In this document: positions 1 to 8,854 of the stretch, piece after piece
Numbering within the stretch: position 1 is the first letter of the stretch
Layout of the letters: each line of letters starts with the position of its first letter
NCBI RefSeq assembly: GCF_014262665.1
Contig: NZ_CP046883.1
Location: 1,798,001 to 1,862,000 of the forward strand
Reading direction: 5' to 3'
DNA from: Corynebacterium anserum
GTDB taxonomy: Bacteria > Actinomycetota > Actinomycetes > Mycobacteriales > Mycobacteriaceae
DNA length: 64,000 nucleotides
The notes under the pieces: model-generated
What the model saw: only the letters and a program-made list of their open reading frames with translations
What the model was told of the DNA's origin: nothing
Database searches by the model: none
Position numbers and translations under genes: made by a program

Positions 1-2855
1 CGTTCTGTAGCGGCAATGCCCGCTGCCCACACCGCTTGGCGGCGAGACATCCCCAATGGTTCCAGCGCACCGGCTCGTGCGAGCTGTTCTACTTGCGCTA
101 CACTCAGGCCCGCTTCACGGGATAGATCGCTTATACTCCGGTACCCGCCCCGGCGTGTGCGCACGTCCACAATCCGTTCGGCAGTTTCTTTAGTGATGCC
201 CTTGACTGCTGTCAGTCCCAGACGGATCGCTCCTATGGGTTCACCACTTCCGCGTCCGAGTCCGTGTACACCCCGTGCCTCCCCTTGTGTTCCGTGAGGG
301 ACGACGGTATCTGGTTGCACACCGGACTCGTTGATATGAACGGGGAGAATTTGTACCCCGTGGCGCCTGGCGTCAGCAATGAGGGATTGCGGTGAGTAGA
401 AGCCCATGGGTTGAGCTCTCAATAACGCCACGCAAAACTCTGCCGGATAGTGGTATTTAAACCATGCCGAGTAATACACCAAGGAAGCGAACGACTGGGC
501 GTGCGACTCAGGAAAGCCATAGGCGGCAAAAGCGGTGATCTTCTCCCACAGTCGCTCAGCAACCTCACCTGTAATGCCGTTAGTTTCGGCTAAGCCTTGG
601 TAGAAACGAGTGCGGAGAGCGTCCATACGCTGTGGAGAGCGCTTAGCTCCCATCGCCCGACGCAGAGTGTCGGCCTCTGCCGAACTAAAACCAGCAGCAT
701 CCACCACCACCTGCATGAGCTGTTCCTGAAACAGAGGGATGCCTAGGGTCTTAGCTAGAGCGGCTTCCAAACATGGATGGTCAAAGGTCACTGGTTCCAG
801 ACCATTGCGGCGCCGGATATAGGGGTGCACTGAACCGCCTTGGATCGGCCCTGGACGGATGAGCGCAACCTGCACAACTAGATCAAAAAATACTCGTGGG
901 CGCAGGCGGGGCAGAGTGTTCATCTGTGCGCGGGACTCCACCTGGAACACTCCTACCGCATCTCCACGACAGAGCATCTCGTAGACTTCTTTCTCCGTCG
1001 GTTCCAGACGCCACAATTCCACCTCACGTCCGCGATGCACGCGAACTTGGTCAATAGCATGATGGATGGCCTCAAGCATGCCCAGACCCAACAGATCAAA
1101 CTTCACCAATCCCACGGTGGCGCAGTCATCTTTGTCCCACTGCACTACGCTGCGGTTGTTCATGCGAGCCCACTCAGTCGGCACCACTTCGGCAATTGGC
1201 CGGTCGCAAATCACCATGCCGCCTGAATGAATACCGAGGTGTCGGGGCTGCCCCCGGAGTTGTCGAGCCACGCGCTCCACGATCGCTGGAGGCTCTTGTG
1301 TACCGCGAGTCCATGCGTCTACCTGCCCGGGAGCGTAGCCCAAAGCACGAGCGGCGTCGCGCAACGCTCCTTTACGGCGGTAGGTAATCACGTTGGCTAC
1401 TTGAGCGGCGTTATCACGCCCATAGCGGCGGTAAACGTACTGAATCACTTCCTCACGGCGGCCAGACTCAATATCCAGATCGATGTCCGGCGGCCCGTCC
1501 CGCTCCGGAGATAAGAAACGCTCAAACAACAACTCAGCCGCAACCGCATCCACGTTGGTTATACCCAGCGCAAAGCACACTGCTGAATTTGCTGCTGAAC
1601 CGCGCCCCTGGCAGAGGATATTGTTCCTGTGGCAGAAACTCACAATGTCGTGAACGATCAAAAAATAGCCTGGAAAGCCCAGCGACTCGATAATGTCCAG
1701 CTCATGATCGATTGTTTCCCATGCCTTCATCGTTGCTGATTGACCGTTTACGCGCGGGCCGTAGCGTTGAGTGGCTCCGCGTTGTGTCAGCTCCCGCAGC
1801 CACGTCATCTCCGTGTGATCTTCCGGTACCGGGAAGTGGGGCAGATTCGGAGCGATGAGGTTGAGCGTGAACGCGCATTCCAGCGCTATCTCCATGGTGT
1901 GAGCTACCGCGTCTTGCAACCAGGAGCAGTCACCAGCCAGGCGCATCATCTCTTCGCCACTGCGTAACCACGATCCGCCAACCGGGTGTGTCAGTGGCTC
2001 ATGTGTCGCCAGGTCACGCCGAGCGTGTAAAGCACGTTTCACCCCAGCCAGTCGAGCCTGATGAGGTGACGCACAGGTGGCTCGGGCACTGACAATCTCC
2101 CGCAAGCCGTACCGCTGGGCGATAGCGTGAAGCATAGCGTTGATGTCAGCGTCAGCTGGTTTCATGGTCTGCTGTAACTCAACCACGCAGTTAGCACTGC
2201 CGAACACATGTACTATTTCCTCTTCTCTCCCCAGCATCTCCTCCCCAATCAAAACGATCCAAGGCAGCACACCACCCTCCCCTTGCGCAGATGCTGCCAG
2301 CTGCTCTAAATCCGGATATATCACCGTATCTTTGTCAGGATCTTTCATCTGCGCGTCACAGATCACTGCCGATAATGCCCTGTATCCCTCCTGCCCCCTA
2401 CACAACACAGTCAATGGCGGCTCTTCTCTTCCGTCAATAGAGAGTTCAGCACCAAATACCGTACCTAAACCCGCCTTCGCAGCCGCCTCAGCATAACGTG
2501 CAGCACCATAAAACCCATCGCGATCCACACAGCAAAGAAAACTAATCCCCAGTTCAACAGCTTTATTCACCATATCCTCAGGTTCACTAGCCCCATGCAA
2601 AAAATTGTAGGCAGAACAGCCATGCAGCTCCGCGAAAGGGATAATCGAGGATCGTAGGGGGCGATGCAGAGAGCGAGGGATAACCTCACCTAAAGGGTAA
2701 TCGCGGTTCCTATCACCCACCCCAAGAGCATGTAGGGAACCATCCGATTTACCGGAAAGGATACGCTCCAGCCGCGACCAACTCAGCGGCGAGCCAATAG
2801 AGAAGCTGCGCCCCTTGCCAAGTCGATCTCCAGAATTGAGATTACGGATGTTCAC
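1..2855 (-). CDS. dnaE2: Error-prone DNA polymerase III alpha subunit DnaE2 (3' end outside window)
   Basis: C-family polymerase of the SOS mutasome, performing error-prone translesion synthesis with ImuA' and ImuB. The visible 951 codons start at a GTG (2855-2853) reading VNIRNLNSGDRLGKGRS; an ATG just upstream is closed at once by TGA. A PHP-type N-terminal region follows (FAELHGCSAYNFLHGAS, then LCCVDRDGFYGAARYAE). The catalytic PDIDLDIESGRREEV motif lies at about residue 453, encoded near 1460-1500. The frame is still open at base 1 (AVWAAGIAATE), so the last hundred or so residues are outside the window; the family is usually about 1,050-1,090 aa. A LexA-type box lies 22 bp upstream of the start. 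The divergent metQNI neighbour matches the C. glutamicum order I recall. Confidence 0.93.
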   Translation of the reverse strand, partial: MNIRNLNSGDRLGKGRSFSIGSPLSWSRLERILSGKSDGSLHALGVGDRNRDYPLGEVIPRSLHRPLRSSIIPFAELHGCSAYNFLHGASEPEDMVNKAVELGISFLCCVDRDGFYGAARYAEAAAKAGLGTVFGAELSIDGREEPPLTVLCRGQEGYRALSAVICDAQMKDPDKDTVIYPDLEQLAASAQGEGGVLPWIVLIGEEMLGREEEIVHVFGSANCVVELQQTMKPADADINAMLHAIAQRYGLREIVSARATCASPHQARLAGVKRALHARRDLATHEPLTHPVGGSWLRSGEEMMRLAGDCSWLQDAVAHTMEIALECAFTLNLIAPNLPHFPVPEDHTEMTWLRELTQRGATQRYGPRVNGQSATMKAWETIDHELDIIESLGFPGYFLIVHDIVSFCHRNNILCQGRGSAANSAVCFALGITNVDAVAAELLFERFLSPERDGPPDIDLDIESGRREEVIQYVYRRYGRDNAAQVANVITYRRKGALRDAARALGYAPGQVDAWTRGTQEPPAIVERVARQLRGQPRHLGIHSGGMVICDRPIAEVVPTEWARMNNRSVVQWDKDDCATVGLVKFDLLGLGMLEAIHHAIDQVRVHRGREVELWRLEPTEKEVYEMLCRGDAVGVFQVESRAQMNTLPRLRPRVFFDLVVQVALIRPGPIQGGSVHPYIRRRNGLEPVTFDHPCLEAALAKTLGIPLFQEQLMQVVVDAAGFSSAEADTLRRAMGAKRSPQRMDALRTRFYQGLAETNGITGEVAERLWEKITAFAAYGFPESHAQSFASLVYYSAWFKYHYPAEFCVALLRAQPMGFYSPQSLIADARRHGVQILPVHINESGVQPDTVVPHGTQGEARGVHGLGRGSGEPIGAIRLGLTAVKGITKETAERIVDVRTRRGGYRSISDLSREAGLSVAQVEQLARAGALEPLGMSRRQAVWAAGIAATE

Positions 2856-2876
2856 AATGTCATAGCCTAGACTAAT

Positions 2877-2892
2877 TAGAACAGATGTTCTA
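2877..2892. promoter_or_regulatory. LexA (SOS) box upstream of dnaE2
   Basis: TAGAACAGATGTTCTA is a perfect outer palindrome of the actinobacterial SOS-box form GAAC-N4-GTTC. It lies just upstream of the dnaE2 GTG start. A closely similar box precedes imuA' at 11767-11782, which supports joint LexA control. The assignment rests on the match to the known consensus and the target gene. Confidence 0.8.
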
Positions 2893-2931
2893 TCAAGAAG
2901 AAGTTGGCGGCGCTTATCGCACCAACAGCCC

Positions 2932-2989
2932 GTTCGCTAACCAGCACCTCTTGTTCGCTAACCAGCACCTCTTGTTCGCTAACCAGCAC
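2932..2989. repeat. 21-bp direct tandem repeat, about 2.8 copies
   Basis: Three head-to-tail units start at 2932, 2953 and 2974. Each begins GTTCGCTAACCAGCAC; the first two end CTCTT and the third diverges to GTC after 16 bases. The array sits between the divergent dnaE2 and metQ promoters and is not in a credible reading frame. Its role is unknown. Confidence 0.9.
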
Positions 2990-3194
2990 GTCATCACCGC
3001 ATTGACCAGCCCGCATTAGCAGTGTGCTTGCCAGCTCACGTCAACGACTCACTATCCGGTCTGCATGACAACGGCCTGTTTACTGACCAACATGTCACCG
3101 GAGCATGCAGGGAACACAACCCAATAAATATCCTGACGCGCATCCCAACGCACCGATAACAAACTCCCATGTCCCTGCAGAAACAACCGCAAAA

Positions 3195-3232
3195 TAGACT
3201 AAGTTGTTCATTTTTTACGAATGGTGCTAAAT
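3195..3232 (+). promoter_or_regulatory. metQNI promoter with McbR-like site
   Basis: TAGAC-N6-GTTCA at 3195-3210 is close to the TAGAC-N6-GTCTA operator of the corynebacterial sulfur/methionine repressor McbR. It overlaps a plausible -35 (TTGTTC, 3204-3209), followed after 17 bp by a -10 (CTAAAT, 3227-3232). The rest of the 432-bp dnaE2-metQ gap holds the LexA box, the tandem repeat and nothing else I recognise. McbR control of metQNI is known in C. glutamicum; here it is inferred. Confidence 0.5.
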
Positions 3233-3287
3233 TGGCCGACAATATCGACCCAAGAGGAACCCCGATCAAGAAAGCGGAGGACAACCA

Positions 3288-4160
3288 GTGTCCCTTCACA
3301 AAAAAGCAGCAGCCTCCATCGTTGCTCTGGCCACAGCCTTCTCCCTCACCGCCTGCGGCGGAGGCGATGACAGCGATGTCATCAAAGTAGGAACCACTGA
3401 CCAAGGCCAGAAACAATGGCAAGTTTTCACCGAGGAAGCTAAGGCAGAAGGTCTCAACGTTGAACTCGTGCCATTCGGCGACTACTCCCTTCCTAACCGT
3501 GCCCTCGAGGAAGGTGAAATCGACGTCAATAATTTCCAACACCTCATGTTCCTCGCCGACTTCAATGTCAACTCTGGCACTGACCTCACTCCAATCGGCG
3601 CTACTGAAATCATCCCACTGGCCCTGTTCTACAAGGATCACGACAACATCAAGGACGTAGAGGACGCCAAGGAGGTTGCAATCCCTAACGACCCAACGAA
3701 CCAGGGACGCGCTCTGCACATGCTGGCAGAAAACCACCTCGTCGTTTTGAAAGATGACTCCATCCTCTCCCCAACCCCAGCGGACGTCGATGAAGCAAAA
3801 TCCAAGATCAAGGTAACCCCGGTTGACGCCGCACAGACAGTCACCGCCTACCAGGATGGCAAACCAGCAGTCATCAACAATTCCTTCCTCGACCGTGGCA
3901 ATATCGACCCCACGTCAGCGATCGCCCAGGACGATCCACAGTCCCCGAGCGCAGAGCCTTTCATCAACGCTTTCGTCACCAAAGCCGACCGCAAAGACGA
4001 TCCAGATCTGAAGAAGCTCGTCGACGTATGGCACTCCCAGAAAGTTCAGGATGCCCTCCGCGAACAATCAAAGGGCACCTCTGTTGAGGTAAAGAAGAAC
4101 GGCCCAGAGCTGGAGAAGATTCTCGACAATGTCGAAGCTCGGATCAAAGAATCCAAGTAA
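3288..4160 (+). CDS. metQ: Methionine ABC transporter substrate-binding lipoprotein MetQ
   Basis: NlpA/MetQ family methionine-binding lipoprotein, 290 aa, feeding the MetN-MetI importer. The N-terminus is a lipoprotein signal: two lysines, a hydrophobic stretch, then the lipobox LTAC followed by GGGDDSD, so Cys23 should be lipidated and anchor the protein outside the membrane. Family landmarks include VPFGDYSLPNRAL, DVNNFQHLMFL and IPNDPTNQGRALHML. The start is GTG, chosen because GGAGG lies 7 nt upstream and it gives a complete signal peptide. It heads metQ-metN-metI; metN starts 64 bp downstream. Sulfur or methionine repression is suggested by the upstream McbR-like site. Confidence 0.94.
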   Translation: MSLHKKAAASIVALATAFSLTACGGGDDSDVIKVGTTDQGQKQWQVFTEEAKAEGLNVELVPFGDYSLPNRALEEGEIDVNNFQHLMFLADFNVNSGTDLTPIGATEIIPLALFYKDHDNIKDVEDAKEVAIPNDPTNQGRALHMLAENHLVVLKDDSILSPTPADVDEAKSKIKVTPVDAAQTVTAYQDGKPAVINNSFLDRGNIDPTSAIAQDDPQSPSAEPFINAFVTKADRKDDPDLKKLVDVWHSQKVQDALREQSKGTSVEVKKNGPELEKILDNVEARIKESK

Positions 4161-4224
4161 ATAATTCCCCTCCTTCTTTTTCACCGCCCGCACTCTCATC
4201 CCTTTTCAACAATCGAGGTTCCCG

Positions 4225-5307
4225 ATGGCTCAACAAGCCACTGCACTGACAAGCACTCCTAACCGTGCACCGCAGCGTGCTGGCACCCAGGTGGAGTTCC
4301 GTAACGTCACAAAGATCTTCAAACAGAAGCGCAAGGAAATTACGGCACTCAAAGACGTCAACATCACTATCCCATCCGGCTCCATTATGGGTATCATCGG
4401 CTATTCAGGAGCTGGAAAATCCACATTGGTACGACAAATCAACGGACTCGACCGTCCTACCAGCGGACAAATCTTGCTCGATGGTGAAGACATCGTCCCA
4501 CTAAAAGAAGCCCACATGCGCACTCTGCGCGGAAACATCGGGATGATCTTCCAGCAATTCAACCTCTTTAACTCTCGGACAGTAGAAGGCAACATCGCCT
4601 ATCCGCTCAAGCTTCAGGGGATGAGCAAGTCCGAACGTAAGGCTCGCGTTCAGGAACTTCTCGAGTTCGTCGGTCTCGACGACAAAGGTAAGTCCTATCC
4701 GGAACAATTGTCCGGTGGCCAAAAACAGCGTGTGGGTATTGCCCGGGCACTGGCCACCAATCCGCGTTTGCTGCTTGCGGACGAGGCAACCTCGGCTCTG
4801 GACCCATCAACGACCCGCGATGTGTTGGAGTTGTTGCGGAAGGTCAACCGTGAATTCGGCATCACCATTGTGGTCATTACTCACGAGATGGAGGTTGTCC
4901 GCAGTATCGCTGACCGTGTTGTGGTGATGCAAGGTGGAGAAGTTGTGGAACAAGGATCGGTTTATGAGGTGTTCTCTTCCCCCAAGACCGACGTTGCTGC
5001 AAACTTCGTTGCTACATCTCTGCGCAACACCCCGGACATGGTCGAGGCGCAGGCTTTGCAGGCTGGAAACGGCCGCTTGTTCACCATCACTATGGCTGAA
5101 GGCGTCGGGTTCTTCGATGCGGTCTCGCGCGCGACAGCAGCAGGGGTCAGCGTAAATATCGTGCATGGTGGGATCACCACGCTGCAGGAGCATAGCTTCG
5201 GACGGCTGACACTACGGATGACGGCCACCAACCCAGAAGCAGAAAACGCAATCGAAGAGTTTTACCAGACTCTCAATTCCAAAACCGACATTGAGGAGAT
5301 CCGATGA
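4225..5307 (+). CDS. metN: Methionine ABC transporter ATP-binding protein MetN
   Basis: ATPase of the MetQNI methionine importer, 360 aa. Walker A is GYSGAGKST near residue 58, the ABC signature LSGGQKQRVGIARAL near 160, and Walker B LLLADEATSALDP follows directly; the switch histidine is in VVITHEME. The C-terminal ~100 residues (from about GNGRLFTITMAEG) resemble the NIL regulatory domain that binds methionine and inhibits transport in this family. The ~25 residues before the nucleotide-binding domain (AQQATALTSTPNRAPQRAG) look unstructured. GAGG lies 6 nt before the ATG. Its stop overlaps the metI start in an ATGA junction, indicating translational coupling. Confidence 0.95.
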   Translation: MAQQATALTSTPNRAPQRAGTQVEFRNVTKIFKQKRKEITALKDVNITIPSGSIMGIIGYSGAGKSTLVRQINGLDRPTSGQILLDGEDIVPLKEAHMRTLRGNIGMIFQQFNLFNSRTVEGNIAYPLKLQGMSKSERKARVQELLEFVGLDDKGKSYPEQLSGGQKQRVGIARALATNPRLLLADEATSALDPSTTRDVLELLRKVNREFGITIVVITHEMEVVRSIADRVVVMQGGEVVEQGSVYEVFSSPKTDVAANFVATSLRNTPDMVEAQALQAGNGRLFTITMAEGVGFFDAVSRATAAGVSVNIVHGGITTLQEHSFGRLTLRMTATNPEAENAIEEFYQTLNSKTDIEEIR

Positions 5308-5993
5308 GCAACACAAATACGGTAGTCCTCGCTCAGATGAACTGGGATCGCCTCGGCACCTTTTTCGAGAAAGCCATTTGGGACACCCTGTACATGGTGT
5401 CCGTCACCCTGCTGTTGGCAGGAGTTCTGGGGCTGGTCCTCGGCATGCTGTTGTATACCACTCGCGCTGGGGGCGTATTGCAGAACAAGCCCATTTACTG
5501 GGTGTTGAACTTCCTTGTGAACTTCTTCCGGCCAATTCCATTCATCATCCTTCTCACTGCCATAGGCCCACTTTCCGACGCATTAGTTGGCACGCGTATC
5601 GGGACGGAGGCGGCGATAGTCGGCATGGTGGTTGCCGCCACTTTTGGTGTCGCTCGTATTGTGGAGCAGAACTTGGTGAGTATCGACCCTGGCGTCGTTG
5701 AGGCGGCCAAGGCTATGGGCGCGTCCCCTCTGCGCATCATCACTACTGTGATTATTCCGGAGGCGCTAGGCCCGTTGATTTTGGGTTTCACCTTCGCGTT
5801 CATTGCGATTGTCGATATGTCAGCGATGGCCGGTTACATTGGTGCTGGCGGTTTGGGAGACTTTGCCATTGTCTACGGTTACCGCGCTTTCAACGACGAA
5901 GTTACATGGATCACCGTCTTGGTCATCATCGTGATTGTTCAGTTTGCTCAACTTTTGGGTAACTGGGCCGCAAGCAAGGTAATGCGCCGCTAG
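5304..5993 (+). CDS. metI: Methionine ABC transporter permease MetI
   Basis: Membrane permease of the MetQNI importer, 229 aa, with several hydrophobic segments (FEKAIWDTLYMVSVTLLLAGV at the start, TWITVLVIIVIVQFAQLLGN at the end). The cytoplasmic coupling motif typical of binding-protein-dependent permeases appears as EAAKAMGASPLRII, about residues 133-146, followed by the conserved ALGPLILGFTFAF. The start overlaps metN by 4 nt with a GAGGAG Shine-Dalgarno inside metN. The stop shares a CTAG tetranucleotide with the stop of the convergent gene on the other strand, so there is no room for a separate terminator between them. Confidence 0.94.
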   Translation: MSNTNTVVLAQMNWDRLGTFFEKAIWDTLYMVSVTLLLAGVLGLVLGMLLYTTRAGGVLQNKPIYWVLNFLVNFFRPIPFIILLTAIGPLSDALVGTRIGTEAAIVGMVVAATFGVARIVEQNLVSIDPGVVEAAKAMGASPLRIITTVIIPEALGPLILGFTFAFIAIVDMSAMAGYIGAGGLGDFAIVYGYRAFNDEVTWITVLVIIVIVQFAQLLGNWAASKVMRR

Positions 5994-7144
5994 CCTTGGC
6001 TCTCGCTCTTGCTCCTCAAAGTCAATTCGCTCTTCAATGCCAGTTCAATGACTGTGGTAGACACCCAGGACTTTGATGGTTTGGGGGCATCACCACAGGA
6101 AGCGACGATGGGCACGGAAGTGCGGCGCTGTAGCTGCACTCCCCAAACTCGGCCGGACACGGTGTCTTTCACCAGCCGGTAGCACAGGTCAGCTGTTGTC
6201 TGTGTAGCGCTACCGATAGCCGATAGTTCGGTGGGAGACTGTCCGACGCCACTGTGTGAAGACCGTGCGGGCCCCGTCTTTACGGTGTAATGTTCTTGCA
6301 GCTCGGACAGCGTCGTGGAGTGAACGACGAGCGCAGATTCTTTCACCGGCTCACCCGCCTCCCTCTGTAAACGGCGCGCGACTGTGATCTCTGCGACTTG
6401 CCCGGGAGCATCGTAGATTCCCCGCCCCCTGTTTCCTTGAAGCCACAGCTCACCCTGCCGTGCAGCTTCCAGCATTTCTGACGCACTGCTAATTGTGATC
6501 CGCCCGTAGGAATAGTTTGAGGGCAATAGGAGCATTGATGGGGCGAAACGGTGGCCTTTTGTATGAGAAGATTCCCATACTTGTTCATCGCCGTACTGGG
6601 CGCTGAGCGCCGTGGCAAGTGGGCGGCCACGAACGGCGCAACAGCGGTCACGTTTTCCATGAGTACAGATGAGTAAGAGTGGATGGTCAACACGCTCTGC
6701 ACCTGGGGTGTTGCCCGGCTGGGATAGGTCTAGTTCCAGGATGGATTCCGGACCGTCTACGAGCATGCGTTCGGCGATGGGATGAGTGCTGCTTGTTACT
6801 CCCTGAGACCAATTGATGAAGAGAACCGAGCGCGTGTTCTCCGCGTGGTGTTGGCCTTCGCGTCCGGGTTTACGGATGAATTGCAACTGGGCGTTATGTG
6901 CTTTGAGGAAGGCTTTTATCTTGCCGGCTAGCTCGTTACCGAGAGCTTCACCATCAAGAATGTCATGTCCCCAACCGCGTGGATATTCCAAAGCCAGGAC
7001 GATGTGTCCGGGCTTTGCTGTCCCGGCGAGCTGTTCCCCTGTGAAGGTGGAGCACACTGATCCAACGTTGTGTGCATCTGGATCGAGCTGCTCGGGTGCC
7101 AGCCCGGCGCGTGGGTTTCTTCTGGTTGGCATATTTGCCAGCAT
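5990..7144 (-). CDS. Sucrase/ferredoxin-like family protein
   Basis: About 384 aa, matching the Suc_Fer-like (thioredoxin-like 2Fe-2S) family by LLICTHGKRDRCCAVRGRPLA near residue 165, which carries the cysteines expected to hold the cluster, followed by SSHTKGHRFAPSMLLLP. The ATG at 7144 (MLANMPTRRNPRAG) has AGGAG 13 nt upstream; a TTG at 7174 would add ten residues and cannot be excluded. The function of these proteins is not established; a redox or electron-transfer role is inferred from the fold. It follows the persulfide-reductase gene on the same strand after 36 bp, and a DtxR-like box lies in that gap, so iron control is possible. Confidence 0.75.
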   Translation of the reverse strand: MLANMPTRRNPRAGLAPEQLDPDAHNVGSVCSTFTGEQLAGTAKPGHIVLALEYPRGWGHDILDGEALGNELAGKIKAFLKAHNAQLQFIRKPGREGQHHAENTRSVLFINWSQGVTSSTHPIAERMLVDGPESILELDLSQPGNTPGAERVDHPLLLICTHGKRDRCCAVRGRPLATALSAQYGDEQVWESSHTKGHRFAPSMLLLPSNYSYGRITISSASEMLEAARQGELWLQGNRGRGIYDAPGQVAEITVARRLQREAGEPVKESALVVHSTTLSELQEHYTVKTGPARSSHSGVGQSPTELSAIGSATQTTADLCYRLVKDTVSGRVWGVQLQRRTSVPIVASCGDAPKPSKSWVSTTVIELALKSELTLRSKSESQG

Positions 7145-7166
7145 AGCAATGCGAAAGCTCCTGAGG

Positions 7167-7185
7167 AAAGGCAAGCCTAACTAAA
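7167..7185 (-). promoter_or_regulatory. Possible DtxR (iron) box
   Basis: Read on the minus strand, TTTAGTTAGGCTTGCCTTT matches the 19-bp corynebacterial DtxR consensus (TTAGGTTAGSCTAACCTWW) at 15 of 19 positions by my count, including the central TTAGGCT and the CCTTT end. Its own dyad symmetry is poor. It overlaps the end of the reductase gene and lies about 22 bp before the ferredoxin-like ORF, whose product probably carries an Fe-S cluster. Confidence 0.35.
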
Positions 7186-8839
7186 TGGAGTGGGCATCCT
7201 TCCACGTGCGGTAGCCACCTGTAAGATTTGCCACGTTGTCATGACCAAGCTCAGCGAGCAATCTTTCCGCAATATGTCCTCGCAATCCCACCTGGCAGTG
7301 AACGATCAAAGGCCCTTCCGGAATGTCTGTTGCGCGTTGGCGTATCGCGTCCAAAGGAATATTGATTGCGCTCGGAATGTTCCCTGCCGCGAACTCCTCT
7401 GGGGTACGCACGTCTATGACGGTAGCCTCTCCGTACTGCATGCGTTCATCAAGTTCATTCCAGGTGACATGCCGCGCCCGCCCTAGCTTTAGGTTATCGG
7501 CGATATATCCCAAGATATTTACTGGATCCTTCGCCGAGCCAAATTGCGGAGCATAGGCTAGTTCGAGGTCCATCAGTCCACTGGCGGGGACACCGGACTG
7601 CATAGCTGTAGCGATGACATCTATGCGCTTATCGGCGCCTTCTTCGCCGATAACCTGCGCGCCCAGAATAGCGTCCGTCTGCGGATCAACCAGTAGTTTC
7701 ATCGTGAGCCCTACTGCACCCGGGTAATAGCCGGCATGATTAACGGGATGAGTTACGATCACCCGCACATCACGTCCCGCTGCCCGTAACTTGCGCTCAT
7801 TCCAGCCGGTAGTGGCCACTTGCAAGCCACACACTCCAAGAATGGAAGTGGCATGCACTGGGCGTGTTCCCACGTCGTCACCAACGAGGATGTCTCCCAA
7901 TAAACGCCCATGGCGATTTGCAGTTTGCGCTAGCGGGACTACGGCATCGCTACCGTCTATTGCATCGCGCGTCGTGGCTGCATCCCCAAGAGCATAAATG
8001 TGCTCTACGTTGGTGCGCAGCATCTCGTCCACAAGAATCGCACCGGCACCATTGACTTCCACTCCACTACCGTCGAGCCAATCAGTTTCTGGCCGTACTC
8101 CTAGTGCCGCGACCACGATTTTTGCCGGAATTTTTTCTCCTGATTCCAGCACCACGGCATCCACGGTAATTTCTGCAACGCTTTCCCCGGTCAGCAGGGT
8201 CACACCATTGTCCTCAAGGCGGCGCTGCACAAGGGCAGCCATCTCTTTATCCAGTGGAGCCAAGATGTGCGCATTGCGCTCAATCACTGTGACTTTCAGT
8301 CCTGCATGAATGAGATTCTCTGCTATTTCAACTCCAATGAATCCTCCGCCGATTACGACCGCGCAGTCCCCTGCCTTCGCCTCCTCAACGGCCGCACGCA
8401 TGGCATCAGTATCTTCAACATTACGCAGCGGTAGTGCCCGTTCTATGCCGGGGATTGCTGGCAGCAGTGGACTCGCTCCCGGGGATAGCACGAGTTCGTC
8501 ATAGTGCACTTCTTCGCTTATCCCCGTGCTCACATCGCGTACCTGCAGAATTTTCTCCTCTGCACGCACGGATGTCGCTTCGGTATTAGTGCGCACCTGG
8601 ATACGAAAACGTTGCCACAAGGCTTCCGGGGTTTGGAGCAGTAAGTTTCCACGTTCTTCAATCACACCGCCGACGTAATACGGCAGCCCACAGTTTGCAA
8701 AGGAGACGTACCCACTTTTTTCGAGCACAACAATCTCTGCTTTTTCATCACGACGGCGCAGCCTAGTGGCCGTGGACATACCACCTGCGACCCCACCAAC
8801 GATGACGATACGGCGAGAATCCGCTGAAGTCTCTCCCAT
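7181..8839 (-). CDS. CoA-disulfide/CoA-persulfide reductase with C-terminal rhodanese domain
   Basis: 552-aa flavoprotein of the CoADR/NADH-oxidase class fused to a rhodanese. The FAD-binding motif IVGGVAGGMSTATRLRR starts near residue 13 and the single catalytic cysteine is in SFANCGLPYYVGG near residue 49. The NAD(P)H motif VVIGGGFIGVEIAENL is near residue 160, followed by a dimerisation domain. A rhodanese occupies about residues 455-552, with its active cysteine in IVHCQVGLRGHIAE. Fusions of this type reduce CoA persulfide or disulfide in reactive-sulfur metabolism. A strong Shine-Dalgarno (AAGGAGGGG) precedes the ATG. It is the second gene after the 58-aa Cys protein (15-bp gap) and should be driven by the promoter at 9094-9123 with its CsoR/CstR-type operator. 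Confidence 0.88.
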   Translation of the reverse strand: MGETSADSRRIVIVGGVAGGMSTATRLRRRDEKAEIVVLEKSGYVSFANCGLPYYVGGVIEERGNLLLQTPEALWQRFRIQVRTNTEATSVRAEEKILQVRDVSTGISEEVHYDELVLSPGASPLLPAIPGIERALPLRNVEDTDAMRAAVEEAKAGDCAVVIGGGFIGVEIAENLIHAGLKVTVIERNAHILAPLDKEMAALVQRRLEDNGVTLLTGESVAEITVDAVVLESGEKIPAKIVVAALGVRPETDWLDGSGVEVNGAGAILVDEMLRTNVEHIYALGDAATTRDAIDGSDAVVPLAQTANRHGRLLGDILVGDDVGTRPVHATSILGVCGLQVATTGWNERKLRAAGRDVRVIVTHPVNHAGYYPGAVGLTMKLLVDPQTDAILGAQVIGEEGADKRIDVIATAMQSGVPASGLMDLELAYAPQFGSAKDPVNILGYIADNLKLGRARHVTWNELDERMQYGEATVIDVRTPEEFAAGNIPSAINIPLDAIRQRATDIPEGPLIVHCQVGLRGHIAERLLAELGHDNVANLTGGYRTWKDAHSI

Positions 8840-8854
8840 TGTTATTTCCCCTCC

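Noticed and set aside
2140..2496. 118-codon plus-strand ORF inside dnaE2
   Set aside because: Shadow of the dnaE2 coding frame; Ser-rich composition typical of antisense translation.
3036..3737. 233-codon minus-strand ORF over metQ and its promoter
   Set aside because: It is antisense to the well-supported metQ, covers the McbR-like promoter, has no Shine-Dalgarno and no family resemblance.
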